A stretch of 64,000 nucleotides of DNA, from assembly GCA_963921825.1 (NCBI GenBank), contig OY997591.1, positions 58,072,531 to 58,136,530 on the forward strand. The letters run 5' to 3'. Below, piece by piece: positions 1-8,910 of this stretch. The notes beneath the pieces were generated by a model. It was not told the origin of the DNA. It saw nothing but the letters and a program-made list of their open reading frames with translations, and did no database searches. Within the stretch, counting starts at the first letter, position 1, and every line of letters begins with the position of its first letter. A program made the position numbers and the translations under genes. This stretch comes from Erodium maritimum. Its lineage: Eukaryota > Streptophyta > Magnoliopsida > Geraniales > Geraniaceae.

Positions 1-280
1 CTGCCCTGCCTACTTTACAGCTCCTTTTAAGCCGCCCGACACCTGTCCACTTCTAATTGGCCTTCGTAATACGACAAGCACCGCATACAAGTTATTAACT
101 TATCTCACCAATTTCTCGCACACCATAGCATGTCGTTTTCCAGCTACAAGGAACTTGCAAAATGACTACAACACCCCGACCTCGTCTTTCAATTTATATT
201 CACATGCCATTTCACAGATAAATATTTCCATCACAAATAATATTTCATTTCCGAACAAAAACCACAAGTTTAAATTAAAC
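1..280. other. Intergenic sequence 3' of the SAP gene
   Basis: Moderately AT-rich sequence downstream of the stop of the AN1 gene, which reads leftward. I see no open reading frame, repeat or RNA gene. Part of the 3' UTR of the neighbouring gene probably extends toward position 250. Confidence 0.5.
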
Positions 281-483
281 CTAAGAAAAAAAATAGTAGC
301 AATCGACTAATTGAACAAACAATCTGACAGATGGATCTTCAATAATTTTCGGATCCAACGATCCGTCAAATCTCTCCCAATACTCAATTTTTTTTTGCTT
401 TCTGGAAATCGCATATCTTAGAGAGATCGCGAGATCGGAGCTCGATCTCCTACACCTGTATCGATTTTGATCGAAATCCGCCA

Positions 484-933
484 TCAGACCTTGATGATCT
501 TCGCTGCTTTGACGACCGGGTTTTCCCTCGCAATCATTTCGCGGCCGGCGGCCTTGTAGTCGTAGCTACAGACGTGTCTGTCGGAGTACCGGTGTTCGGA
601 GCAGAACAAATCACCGCACCGGCACCTAAACCCGGTCAACCCTACCTTCCGCCGGCACCCGGAGCACCGGTTGACCTCCCTCCTCGACGTAGCGAGCGTT
701 GACTCCGACTCCGAAGCTCCTTTCATCGGTGTCGGCCGATCCTGATGCGCCTTGAGGGTCCTAGACCCGACTGTCGAGTCGGATCTACGTGGCAGGCGAG
801 ATCTAGGAGTCATGTCCCCGGAGGAGAATTTAAGTATCGTCGGGATTTGAGCAGATGCGGTGGAGGACGGCGGCGCGGTGGTGGCGTCAGGGACCTTGAA
901 CTCAGTTTCCTCCTTCTCCGTCCTCTGAGCCAT
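484..933 (-). CDS. AN1 zinc-finger stress-associated protein (SAP5-like) lacking the A20 finger
   Basis: Single-exon ORF of 149 codons. The start [14 protein letters not shown] matches, from memory, the N-terminus of the Arabidopsis SAP5 subgroup, and the C-terminus carries a complete AN1 zinc finger: C90-x2-C93-x10-C104-x1-C106-x4-C111-x2-H114-x5-H120-x1-C122, then the conserved tail ending AAKIIKV. SAP proteins act in abiotic-stress responses; SAP5-type members have been linked to ubiquitin ligase activity. The cysteine-rich A20 motif normally placed between residue 14 and the AN1 domain is absent and replaced by a Ser/Thr/Pro-rich linker (about residues 15-85). The start was chosen for the subgroup-specific N-terminus. 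No frameshift or premature stop is seen, so this looks functional. A20 loss could weaken ubiquitin binding; that is inference. Confidence 0.9.
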   Translation of the reverse strand: MAQRTEKEETEFKVPDATTAPPSSTASAQIPTILKFSSGDMTPRSRLPRRSDSTVGSRTLKAHQDRPTPMKGASESESTLATSRREVNRCSGCRRKVGLTGFRCRCGDLFCSEHRYSDRHVCSYDYKAAGREMIARENPVVKAAKIIKV

Positions 934-1435
934 AGTGATGGGTGGTTCTAGAAAGAGAAGGAGCGAGTCGCTTGTTGCCGGAGAAGAGAGAGAGGTGTGT
1001 TTGGGGGAGAGATGGAGAGGTTGGTAATATGAGCCTCATAGAGACCTGTATCAATAAACATTTCTTTCTGCCGATCAGACGAAAATGCCCTTCTCTGCAG
1101 GTGAGTTGAGGGATTGGTTCTGACGTGGCAAATGGTCAGAACCACCCTTACTTTGCTTATCTTTATTAATTTCGTTTTATTTAATGGATATAAGTGTGTT
1201 TTGTCAGGTGCGTGTCGACGTGGCGGAGTAGGATTCATGAATGTATTGTATTTGACATTGGTCAAAAGAAGGGGGTGGAGTGGAACATTTCTCAAACAAA
1301 CCGTGTCCTTGTGTTCAAATTTGCTTTGCCTAACCTACGCTACCGTTTCAAAGCTTAAGTTTATTTGGTCATGCATACTAATGACTAGTTTGAAAGCAAA
1401 TAAACAAACCATTGTTTTTTTATATTTTTAAAAAT
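934..1435 (-). promoter_or_regulatory. 5' flank of the SAP gene with two ABRE cores and a W-box
   Basis: The gene reads leftward from 933, so this is its 5' UTR and promoter. ACGTGGC, the ABRE core bound by bZIP factors in ABA and drought responses, occurs at 1123-1129 (inside TGACGTGGCA) and at 1218-1224, 95 bp apart and about 190 and 285 bp from the ATG. GGTCAA at 1260-1265 is a W-box (TTGACC) on the gene strand. I could not fix a TATA box. The motifs are plainly present; their function is inferred from the known stress responsiveness of SAP genes. Confidence 0.5.
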
Positions 1436-2890
1436 ATGCTCTTTGAAGTGAAGAGTAGAGAGGATACAACCTAAAGAGCAATCCGATCGGGATCCTCAAC
1501 CAACCGAACACTTACAAACTTAAATACAATCAGGGGAACCAAGACAAACCAAACAACACCTAAACACAACCACAACAACCCAACAAGAAACAACTCCAGA
1601 AAACCCAACACCTAAACACAACCACAACAACCCAACAAGAAACAACTCCAGAAAACCCAACATAAAAAGAAAGGTCTAATACCAGATTTCTCAACCTTGA
1701 AGCACATAAAGAAAAATAAGGGTCTTGATACTCAGATTTCGCAACCATTAAGTCCCCAAAAAAACCACCAGGTAATAGAGAGGAGCAAGAAACCCTAGCA
1801 CCCTAATCCTTGTTGAACCTTTACTTCCCTGAATCAATAGAAAAGAAGTACTTCCTGAAGAAGAAGCACCTGTAAACTAAAAACGCCGACAACCTACACC
1901 GCAACGGCAGAAACTGTTTCGACGAAACCGAAACTCTCAACACCCAACCTACAATCGAGAGGCTTCGAAATGGCATGAAACTAGCCATGAACACTCGCCG
2001 ACGGCCAACACCGGAACCGACGAGCTCGACCGAACACAAGAGATCGAGATGAAGAGAAGCCAAACGAAAAAGAGAGGGGATTGAGGGAGAAAGGTAAACT
2101 AACAGAGAAGAAGGAGTGCTCGAGAGACTCACCAACAACACCATCACAACCCGAGATCCACCTGCCCGAACTAGAGCTCAGTCTAAACCCTCGCCGGCCA
2201 ACACCATGCGAGGGTCCAAGGAAGGAATCCAAGGGAGAAGACAGTCTTTTCAGCCGAGCTCAAGCCTGGCCGAGGATCGGACCATGAGGCCTCCTTCCAC
2301 CCAAGCCCGCTCCGACGAAACAGCCACAACAGCTACATCGGCGAAGAAGAGGTGAGACCTTGCAAGTACCGGGACAGTCTTCACCAGCAAAACAGAGGAC
2401 ATGTACGGTCGGAGTTGCGACAATCCATCCGCAGAATCTAAGAGAAAGCCCTCCCACGAACAGATCTGAACCATACCAACTCTGCCCCTTCACCCCAGGA
2501 AGCCAGTAGATAGGAATCGACAAATCCGCACCAATCTTTGACGAAGAGTACGAAGAAAGGACTCCCACAACCAGATCTGAGACCGATCTACCACGACAGG
2601 AGAAGGCGAGCGTCAAATATGAGAATCACGGGCGAGGAGGAAGAGATCGAAAGAGGAAAAGATGGACATGAAGGCTAGAAGGCGAAAAACACACAGAGGG
2701 ACACGGTGGAACGAGGGTCACCGGCAGCAATCTCCCGGTAAGGGGATCGCCGACGGTGAAGGAAAGCTCAACAGCAGCTTGAAGAAGACGAGGGACTTTA
2801 CAGTTTTCTAGAGAGAGAGGATAACCTCTCTCCCCAAACCTTTTTGGTTTCCTTCCTCTTCTGAAAAATGAAACCAAAGCATTGTTAGCG
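1436..2890. repeat. Unclassified, probably retroposon-derived non-coding sequence
   Basis: Mostly C/A-rich on the plus strand with no long conserved ORF. The left side starts with a T-rich run, as the 3' end of a minus-strand LINE or retroposon would. The minus-strand translations resemble the low-complexity text often found in plant LINE untranslated regions, but no EN, RT or RRM motif is visible. CATTGTT occurs at both flanks (near 1409 and 2880), a weak candidate duplication. The classification is a guess. Confidence 0.3.
1555..1658. repeat. Perfect 52-bp tandem duplication
   Basis: Two identical 52-bp units, 1555-1606 and 1607-1658, rich in CAACA. The identity means the duplication is recent. 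It lies inside the unclassified repeat remnant. Confidence 0.9.
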
Positions 2891-3060
2891 GCTCATCGTA
2901 GGTAATGTAAATCGTTTTTATTTTTCCACTTTTAATAATGCTTTATAAGTCAAGGAGTAAAATATAATGAAACAGCTCAAAAAAACTAGTACTCCTTTAA
3001 TTGACAACAAACTAAGAATAAGTTTCCTTTAAACTGTTAAATGATTTTAATTTGGCCCTG
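2891..3060. other. AT-rich spacer
   Basis: AT-rich sequence with no ORF between the repeat remnant and the 5'-truncated LINE. No target duplication for the LINE could be fixed here. Confidence 0.4.
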
Positions 3061-3657
3061 CAAGGTAAGCAGGGGTGGAGATTAATGAGCAACCCGAGAA
3101 GTCTAGTGGCCTGAATTATAAAAAAGCCAAATATTTCCCTATGTCCGATTTTATTCGCGTAGTGAAAACTCCAAACGCAGTCCTATTTGGAACAGTATTT
3201 TGGCAGCTCAGGGGATTGTGAAGTGTGGTATCAGAAGGAGAGTTGTCTCAGGAGAGAACACAAGGGTGCTTGGGTCGGCTTGACTTCTGTCCGAATCAGG
3301 TATGATACAAGTGGCACCACCAAGAGTGGAAAGTTGGTCAATTAGTGACTTAATGTTGGGAGGTACTCAAGTTTGGAACATAGACTTGATTACTAGGACA
3401 TTTGACCCTGGTGATGTGGGGGAGATTTTAAGGTTTCCATTAAGTTCTACATTGTTTTTGGATGATTGGTATTGGAAAGGAACCCGAAATGGCTAGTATA
3501 GTGTTCAGAAAGTTTATCGTTGTCTGCAAATGTTAAATGGGAGGTGGAATGCTACAGAAAGGGATATGTTCTAGAAGTCTTTGTAGTCTTTGAAAATTCC
3601 CCCAAAGATTGCACACTTTTTATGGCGGGGGTGTCAGGTTTCATTCCTACAAATGAT
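3061..3657 (+). pseudogene. L1-like LINE ORF2 fragment, region between RT and zf-RVT (left half)
   Basis: Translating across stops gives KQGWRL, SLVA and IIKAKYFP, hallmarks of the post-RT region of plant L1-like ORF2. About 130 codons later come ESWSISDLM, DWYWKGTRNG and IPPKIAHFLWRGC, the run-up to the zf-RVT domain. Several stops interrupt it (for example after KGTRNG). The frame stops at the left end of the solo LTR and resumes at 6819, so the LINE was split. It is 5'-truncated; EN and RT core are missing. Confidence 0.8.
3653..3657. repeat. 5-bp target-site duplication ATGAT, left copy
   Basis: ATGAT here and at 6814-6818 directly flank the solo LTR. A 5-bp duplication is the usual signature of LTR-retrotransposon integrase. 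Confidence 0.9.
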
Positions 3658-4381
3658 TGTCACGCCCCAATTTCAGTAAACCGAACTCGGGACGCGAACA
3701 TTTAAAATCATAAAACATTTGAAACCTGTTTTGAATAAACACTTTGAAATTACCATTTAGTTAATCAAAATAATACTTACAACTCAAAAGCGTTCCAACA
3801 AATGGACAAAGTACATAGTATCTGTCACTAGACTCAAAAGATAAAACCCGGACTCCGCTCCTAGCTCCTCAAGCTTCGAGAGCTCACCTAGTCCGTCCTG
3901 TGATCAGTACTTGTAGGAAAAGCAGCTAGGGGTGAGCGTTCGCTCACCACCACGGATAACAGACTGACTACGGCATACTTAGCAGACACTGCCGGTAACA
4001 CCAAAACCCAACCCAACACCGGGAATACCATCCCCAAACTCAAGTAACTCAACTGATACACAACCCATTACTTTCCTCAATAGACTCAACACTCGGACTC
4101 GTGATGTAGACCCGACACAACTATCGACGACCTCTTTCAAAGACACGACAGAATACTACGCAACACCAAAAAAGATCACAAAGGATCGCACACCAAACAA
4201 GATCACAAAGGATCGCATTCCTGTCAACTGCTCAGTGCCGGTTGCTAATCGGATGGGCTCGAGCCTGCCCCACGCGCTTTACCTATCACTGTTAGGCTCC
4301 AGGCGGTCGACCTGTTGGCTATAAACCGAGCTACTTTTTCGATAGCTAGTCGAAAGGGGAGCTGCCCTTTCCATCGCATAA

Positions 4382-4522
4382 AAACGCTCACAACCTGCCG
4401 AGACTCGAACACGGATCAGGCTAGCCAAAGAACGCTCGCAACCTGCCGAGACTCGAACACGGATCAGGCCAGCCAAAAAACGCTCGCAACTTACCGAGAC
4501 TCGAACTCGTAAGCCAGCCAAA
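4382..4522. repeat. Three tandem ~48-bp units containing a B-box-like motif
   Basis: Units at about 4382-4430, 4431-4479 and 4480-4522 share AACGCTCGCAAC and CCGAGACTCGAAC. On the minus strand each reads GTTCGAGTCTCGG, close to a Pol III B box (GGTTCGANTCC). No A box or cloverleaf is visible, so these are subrepeats of the LTR, not tRNAs. Confidence 0.7.
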
Positions 4523-4841
4523 ATTCCACACCACTTCCCGACACAAAGTCAGGTTAGGAACCTCGGGCAAACACAATCACAATCACAAGCAAAGTTCAAC
4601 AAACAACAACAACACAAGTTCAACACTCCACAAGCACTCATGGCCACCCAAGACACACCGACAATAAAGACACGGGCTCAACAACCCCACGGGCACTCAC
4701 GGCCTCCCAAGACACACCAACAGTAACTCACGGGCTCAACAACCCCACGAGCACTCAAGACCTCCCAAGACTCACCGACAATAACTCACGGGCTCAACAA
4801 CCCCACGGGCACTCACGGCCTCCCAAGACACACCAACAGTA

Positions 4842-5018
4842 AAACACGGGCTCTCATTGCCACCCAAGACACAACAGTAACACGGGCTCTCATGGCCACC
4901 CAAAACACAACAGTAACACGGGCTCTCATGGCCACCCAAAACACAACAATAACACGGGCTCTCATGGCCACCCAAGACACACCTGTAACACGGGCTCTCA
5001 TGGCCACCCAAGACACAA
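4842..5018. repeat. Five tandem 36-bp units within solo LTR A
   Basis: CACGGGCTCTCATGGCCACC recurs every ~36 bp about five times. Longer diverged units (CACGGGCTCAACAACCCC type) precede it from about 4630. A minisatellite inside the LTR; it creates spurious repetitive ORFs on the minus strand. Confidence 0.85.
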
Positions 5019-6818
5019 TTTACTCAAACAACCTCCGGGCATAACCAATGCCTCCAGCAGTTCTAATATCAACAGTTTCACAATCAACCTCCGGGCATGG
5101 TCATATGCCTCCAGTAACTCTAATATCGATAAGTTCTCTGCTCCTACGACACTACTAAGTGTCACATGCATTGCTAAGGTTCGCTACGTTCCCGTATCAT
5201 GCCTTTCTAATATTCGATATACCTACTTAATCCACGACACCCGGTGTCACATGCAATTCTACTGTTAACTTTCCCTAGTCAGGGCCGAGATCCGGCTACT
5301 TTTCCCTACCTCACGACGATCCAACAGCTACGTCTCCTAGCTGCTGACGTCCTGGCTCGCTACCTCCGGTCTTCTCTTCGGTCGGAGCTGGACTCTACTT
5401 TACACAGAAAGTTATAATTAAAACCGGTTTCACAAAATGATTTAAAAGGTTACAACGGTTTCGATTTAAGTTCAAAAGTTTCCTTTTAGACTCGAGCGGG
5501 CTAGAAGCAGCATTACTGCGAATCGGGTTCGAGCACCGAAACCGGTACACGTTTCCCGATACACGGTCCCAATGCACAGATCTCGAGGCACGAGTTTCGT
5601 GGCACGATTTCCAAGGCACCTGTTTCGTTAAAATCTGATTTTAACCCCTTTTAATTTAAAACAGTTTTGATTTTCAAATCCCTTCTCCTTAAAACTGTTT
5701 TTGGTTCTCAAATCCCCCATTTTGTTCTTTTCTGATACAACCGCGATTTTCTTCAATTAAATTGTTAATTTGTTTTCCTTTTCAAACTCAAACTGAACTC
5801 TTTTCCGTTCTCTCTTTTAAAACAGTTTTTCGTTTCCAATTTGATATTCCTTTTCAAATTCTTTTGATCTTACAACCAAACATTTCAGATCCAAAATCAC
5901 AAAAAATCAACTTTTGAATCAAAACTCGTTTTATTTTCTTTTCTGGAGTTACAGTCCTTTTCGTTGAAGCTCGGGACAATCAAAACAAAAAGGAAGGAGG
6001 AAAGTCTCGGGTTGAGAAATCCGACCGACCACCACGTCGAGAAGCTCACCGTGGAGGGAAGGGCGGCTGGGCGGTGCACGGCGTGGCTATGCGCACTCGT
6101 CTCGCCACAGATCTGGAACGGCGGCGAGAGGGTCGGAGAGAGAGCTCGCAGCGAGCTTCGGACGGTGAGGGCGGCGGTGACTTCGGACGGCGAGGAGGTG
6201 GCCGCGGCAGCGGCGGTTCTGGACGGTGATGATGGAGAAGGAGGGGCATCGAGCTTGGTTCCGAGGGGCTTGGCACCGACCGGAGTGGGGAAAGGAGGCG
6301 GTAACGGCGAAGGGGAGGGAGCTCGGAGTACCGGCGAGGGTTCGGCCGGAGACGAGAGGTGAGAGAGCAACGGGAAGTCGGGGATGTGCTGAGACGAAGG
6401 AGAAAGGTGAAGGAGGAGAGAGGGGGCTCGGGTTCGGTTGCAGAGGGGGAAGCTGAGAGGATGGAGGCGTGAGGAGGTATGGAGAAGAGGAGCTGCGTGA
6501 ATGAGCTGCAACTCTAATTTGAGGGTATATAAGCTCGGGTCGGAACGGGACTCAGCGCTGATGAGCTGGCTTGGCCGGGCCTGCGGGTCTGGTCGGGTCC
6601 AGCCCTTTAACTTTTTTTTGGCTTTTCTTTTTCTTGTTTATTTAATTAGTTATTTATTTAGAACAAATTAAGAATTAAAAACTTTTTAAACCGAGGCAGT
6701 CTTTTTCTTTTTCAACCCCGTCGTTAGCAACAATCGACCCAATTTTCAACCTCAACGATCCGACGAACACTTTTAAATAATTAAAGACTTTTTAAACCGA
6801 GGCGGTCTTCACAATGAT

Positions 6819-7530
6819 AATTTGAGATCCCGAAGGGTGGAGGTAGAGCCAGAATGTGCAGTATGTGGAGCCTTAGAGTCGGTCGTGCATGTAATGGTTG
6901 AATGCCCGGTGGCAAGGGGGTGGGGAGGGGGAAACTCTTGTTGACATGGTTGGATTGAGGCTCAGATTCCGAGGATTGCAGGGGATAATGGAGAGGTGGG
7001 GTTTGGAGATAGGTGGAGGAAACCGGGGGCAAACAGGTGGAAATTTAACATTGATGTTGCAGTCCTTGCAAGTGGAGGAGGTGGGGGTGGGGGGGGGGGT
7101 GTCTGTCGTAACTCGGAGGGAGAACCTTTATTCCTTCGCTGTTGGGAGTTTCGTGACATCCAGGATGCAGAGGTTTTGGAGGCTTCAACGGTGAAGGAAG
7201 CGTTGAGGGAGATCGTAAGACGAGATATAGAGCATGGGGTGGTTGAATCGAACTGCTTGGGCATCGTTCAGGCAATCAACAACCATGCTTCATTGATCAC
7301 TCCATTGGGTTCTATTATTGATGACTGTAAGCAGATTTTAAGTGGTTTAACGGATGTAAAAGTAGTGCATGTTAGGAGGACTGCAAACAAAGTAGCACAA
7401 GAGCTAACAAGAAATGCCCTTACTTGGATAAATGTGGTGTGGGATTGTAATGTGTTGCCAGAACCTATTCAAAGGTTACTGGCAATGGACTTTACTTAAT
7501 AAATCCAACACTTTCGTCACAAAAAGAATT
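6819..7530 (+). pseudogene. L1-like LINE ORF2, zf-RVT and RNase H (right half), with 3' end
   Basis: Resumes the LINE frame interrupted at 3657: CAVCGALES and VMVECPVA are the zf-RVT Cys/His cluster. The segment 6996-7499 (167 codons, open to a natural stop) is an RNase H-like domain of the RVT_3 type found at the ORF2 C-terminus of many plant LINEs. It contains KFNIDVAV (usual N-x-D-G site reads NIDV), VVESNCLGIVQAIN (usual E-S-D reads E-S-N), and VRRTANKVAQELTRNAL. A run of nine glycines comes from a G homopolymer at 7090-7101. Two catalytic acidic positions look substituted, so it is probably inactive. A short A-rich tail near 7520-7530 marks the 3' end. Confidence 0.82.
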
Positions 7531-8118
7531 AAGTGTTTTTACAAAAAAAATTTCTTGGTCTGTAGGAGTTGTATTAGGGGTTGTCTACGCAATCGTTAAT
7601 CGTGTTTCTTAAGATTTGTTTTGTTCAACTGCTAGCCGTCACGTTGTAAGGTCCCCCAACAATGTGTCTCTGGTATCGGTTCCAACCCCCCCTCTACAAT
7701 CCCGATGATTGTTGTTTGTTTCTCCTCGACATCAGTTACAATCCCCACCTCGGATGCCCTCTTCTGAGCAGTTTTTGTCGCCTTTGCACCGCAATTGAAG
7801 CCGCGTTCGGTGTATCCACCGAGATCTCCTTCTCGATCTCTATTCCGGTTCTGGGTCCAGAAGCCGAAGAGATCTTTGACAACGAAACCAACTGCTGCCT
7901 ACACCCACGTGGTAATAGTAATCCGGAGAATGGTTTCCTTGTAAGGAGGCTTAGCCATATCATCGCATACACTATATACATTATGACAAAACAAACCAAC
8001 CACGTTACTGTCCACCACATAAAATAACTTCCAGATTGAGAGAGCATGCTTTCTCGACCATTCACATCAGGTACACACAAGTTACGACAACTCTTGTGGA
8101 CGTAAAAAAAAGTAGCAC
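7531..8118. other. Unassigned sequence; possible decayed exon at 7650-7905 (minus)
   Basis: On the minus strand, sequence after TGTAG at about 7904 stays open for some 85 codons and looks protein-like (for example ASEVGIVTDVEEKQTTIIG), but I recognise no family and plus-strand frames are also open. It lies downstream of the AN1 pseudogene and could be unrelated. I see nothing else in this stretch. Confidence 0.25.
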
Positions 8119-8425
8119 AATTATGCATTTTCTAGATTTTATCGAGTTTCTCTGCCTTAACTATGGGGTTGGCTCTGGCTATGGCATCCTGAGCAGCACT
8201 CAGGTAATTATGCATTCCCTAGATTCTATCGAGTTTCTCTGCCTTGACAATGGGGTTGGCTTTGGCTATGGCATCCTGAGCAGCACTCAGGTAATCATAG
8301 AGTAGCGATGGGCAGAACAGAGCAGGTCTCCACATCGACAACTGAACCCTGCTAGTCCGACTCGTTTCCACGCTTACACGAGTCAACAACTGAAAATGCA
8401 GATGACAGCTGAATGATGAAAATAT
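8119..8425 (-). pseudogene. AN1 zinc-finger SAP pseudogene fragment with duplicated C-terminus
   Basis: The minus strand reads [21 protein letters not shown], the middle of an AN1 finger. After a short deletion and frame change it reads [19 protein letters not shown], then AEKLDRI and stop, the typical C-terminus of A20/AN1 SAP proteins of a subgroup different from the gene at 484-933. The first Cys pair is broken by a frameshift near 8365-8375. An 87-bp tandem duplication (8206-8292 and 8119-8205) repeats the last ~24 codons; the second copy ends AEKLDKI. No A20 finger is found upstream. Clearly non-functional. Confidence 0.75.
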
Positions 8426-8905
8426 ACATCACAGAGAAGATGATAAACAAATGCAACATACAACAAATATGGAAAGATGGAAGTGTTACAATGTTGCAAC
8501 ACTAGCTGGAACAAATTACGAGTGAGGATATTTTCAGTTGAAGGTAAACAAGATTTTAGGTGGTTTAGGAAAGTACAACAAGGGAAAATCATTTAGGCAA
8601 GGTGATAGATATCTATCAGGAGAACTAGGAGGGGTAGACTGAATTGAACATGGTACCAAAAGATATGATAGTGACGAGGTTTAGGGATTAAAAGTCACTA
8701 CACTTGGATGGAGTGGAAAAACGAAATTTGATATGAAGATCCCAGCAAATTTTGTCATGTAGTTAAGCCCAACTTAGTTAAGGAGTAACATTTCCCCGTC
8801 TTTAATGAAAATAGCATTTACATGAGTCGCCATAAATAATTTATTCACACCATTTTAAGTTCTAAGTTCCATCACAAAAAGTGGTACCTTGCATTCAATC
8901 ACACT
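8426..8905 (-). other. Intron-like AT-rich sequence upstream of the AN1 pseudogene
   Basis: No coding similarity, no A20 motif and no mobile-element motif. It joins, through solo LTR B, to the candidate 5' UTR exon at 11837-14450, so it may be what remains of a 5' UTR intron. That link is inference. Confidence 0.35.
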
Positions 8906-8910
8906 CCTAC
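8906..8910. repeat. 5-bp target-site duplication CCTAC, left copy
   Basis: CCTAC here and at 11719-11723 directly flank solo LTR B. Confidence 0.88.

Larger units (their letters stand above)
3658..6813 (-). mobile_element. Solo LTR A (3156 bp), Del/Tekay-like Gypsy
   Basis: Begins TGTCACGCCC and ends CTTCACA, flanked by a perfect 5-bp duplication (ATGAT), and sits in the middle of a LINE reading frame. No gag or pol is present, so it is a solo LTR left by unequal recombination. Orientation is minus: the GGGCGTGACA end matches the 3' end of the Del/Tekay-like LTR at 39281, and the tract near 3930 resembles the corresponding part of that LTR. A TATA-like TTATATA (minus) lies at about 6525-6532. 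Downstream is a Pro/Ser-rich ORF (5897-6511) of the kind many plant LTRs show; I do not regard it as a gene. Confidence 0.88.

Noticed and set aside
281..484. 67-codon minus-strand ORF just after the SAP stop
   Set aside because: It begins within 3 bp of the SAP stop, lies in the expected 3' UTR and has no recognisable domain.
4382..4522. Possible tRNA genes (B-box-like GTTCGAGTC)
   Set aside because: No A box at the right distance, no cloverleaf, and the motif is part of a tandem LTR subrepeat.
4842..5018. Regular 36-bp repeats as a CRISPR-like array
   Set aside because: The units are directly contiguous with no unique spacers and lie in a plant LTR.
5897..6511. 204-codon Pro/Ser-rich minus ORF
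   Set aside because: It lies downstream of the LTR TATA-like box in solo LTR A; low-complexity ORFs of this kind are routine in long plant LTRs.
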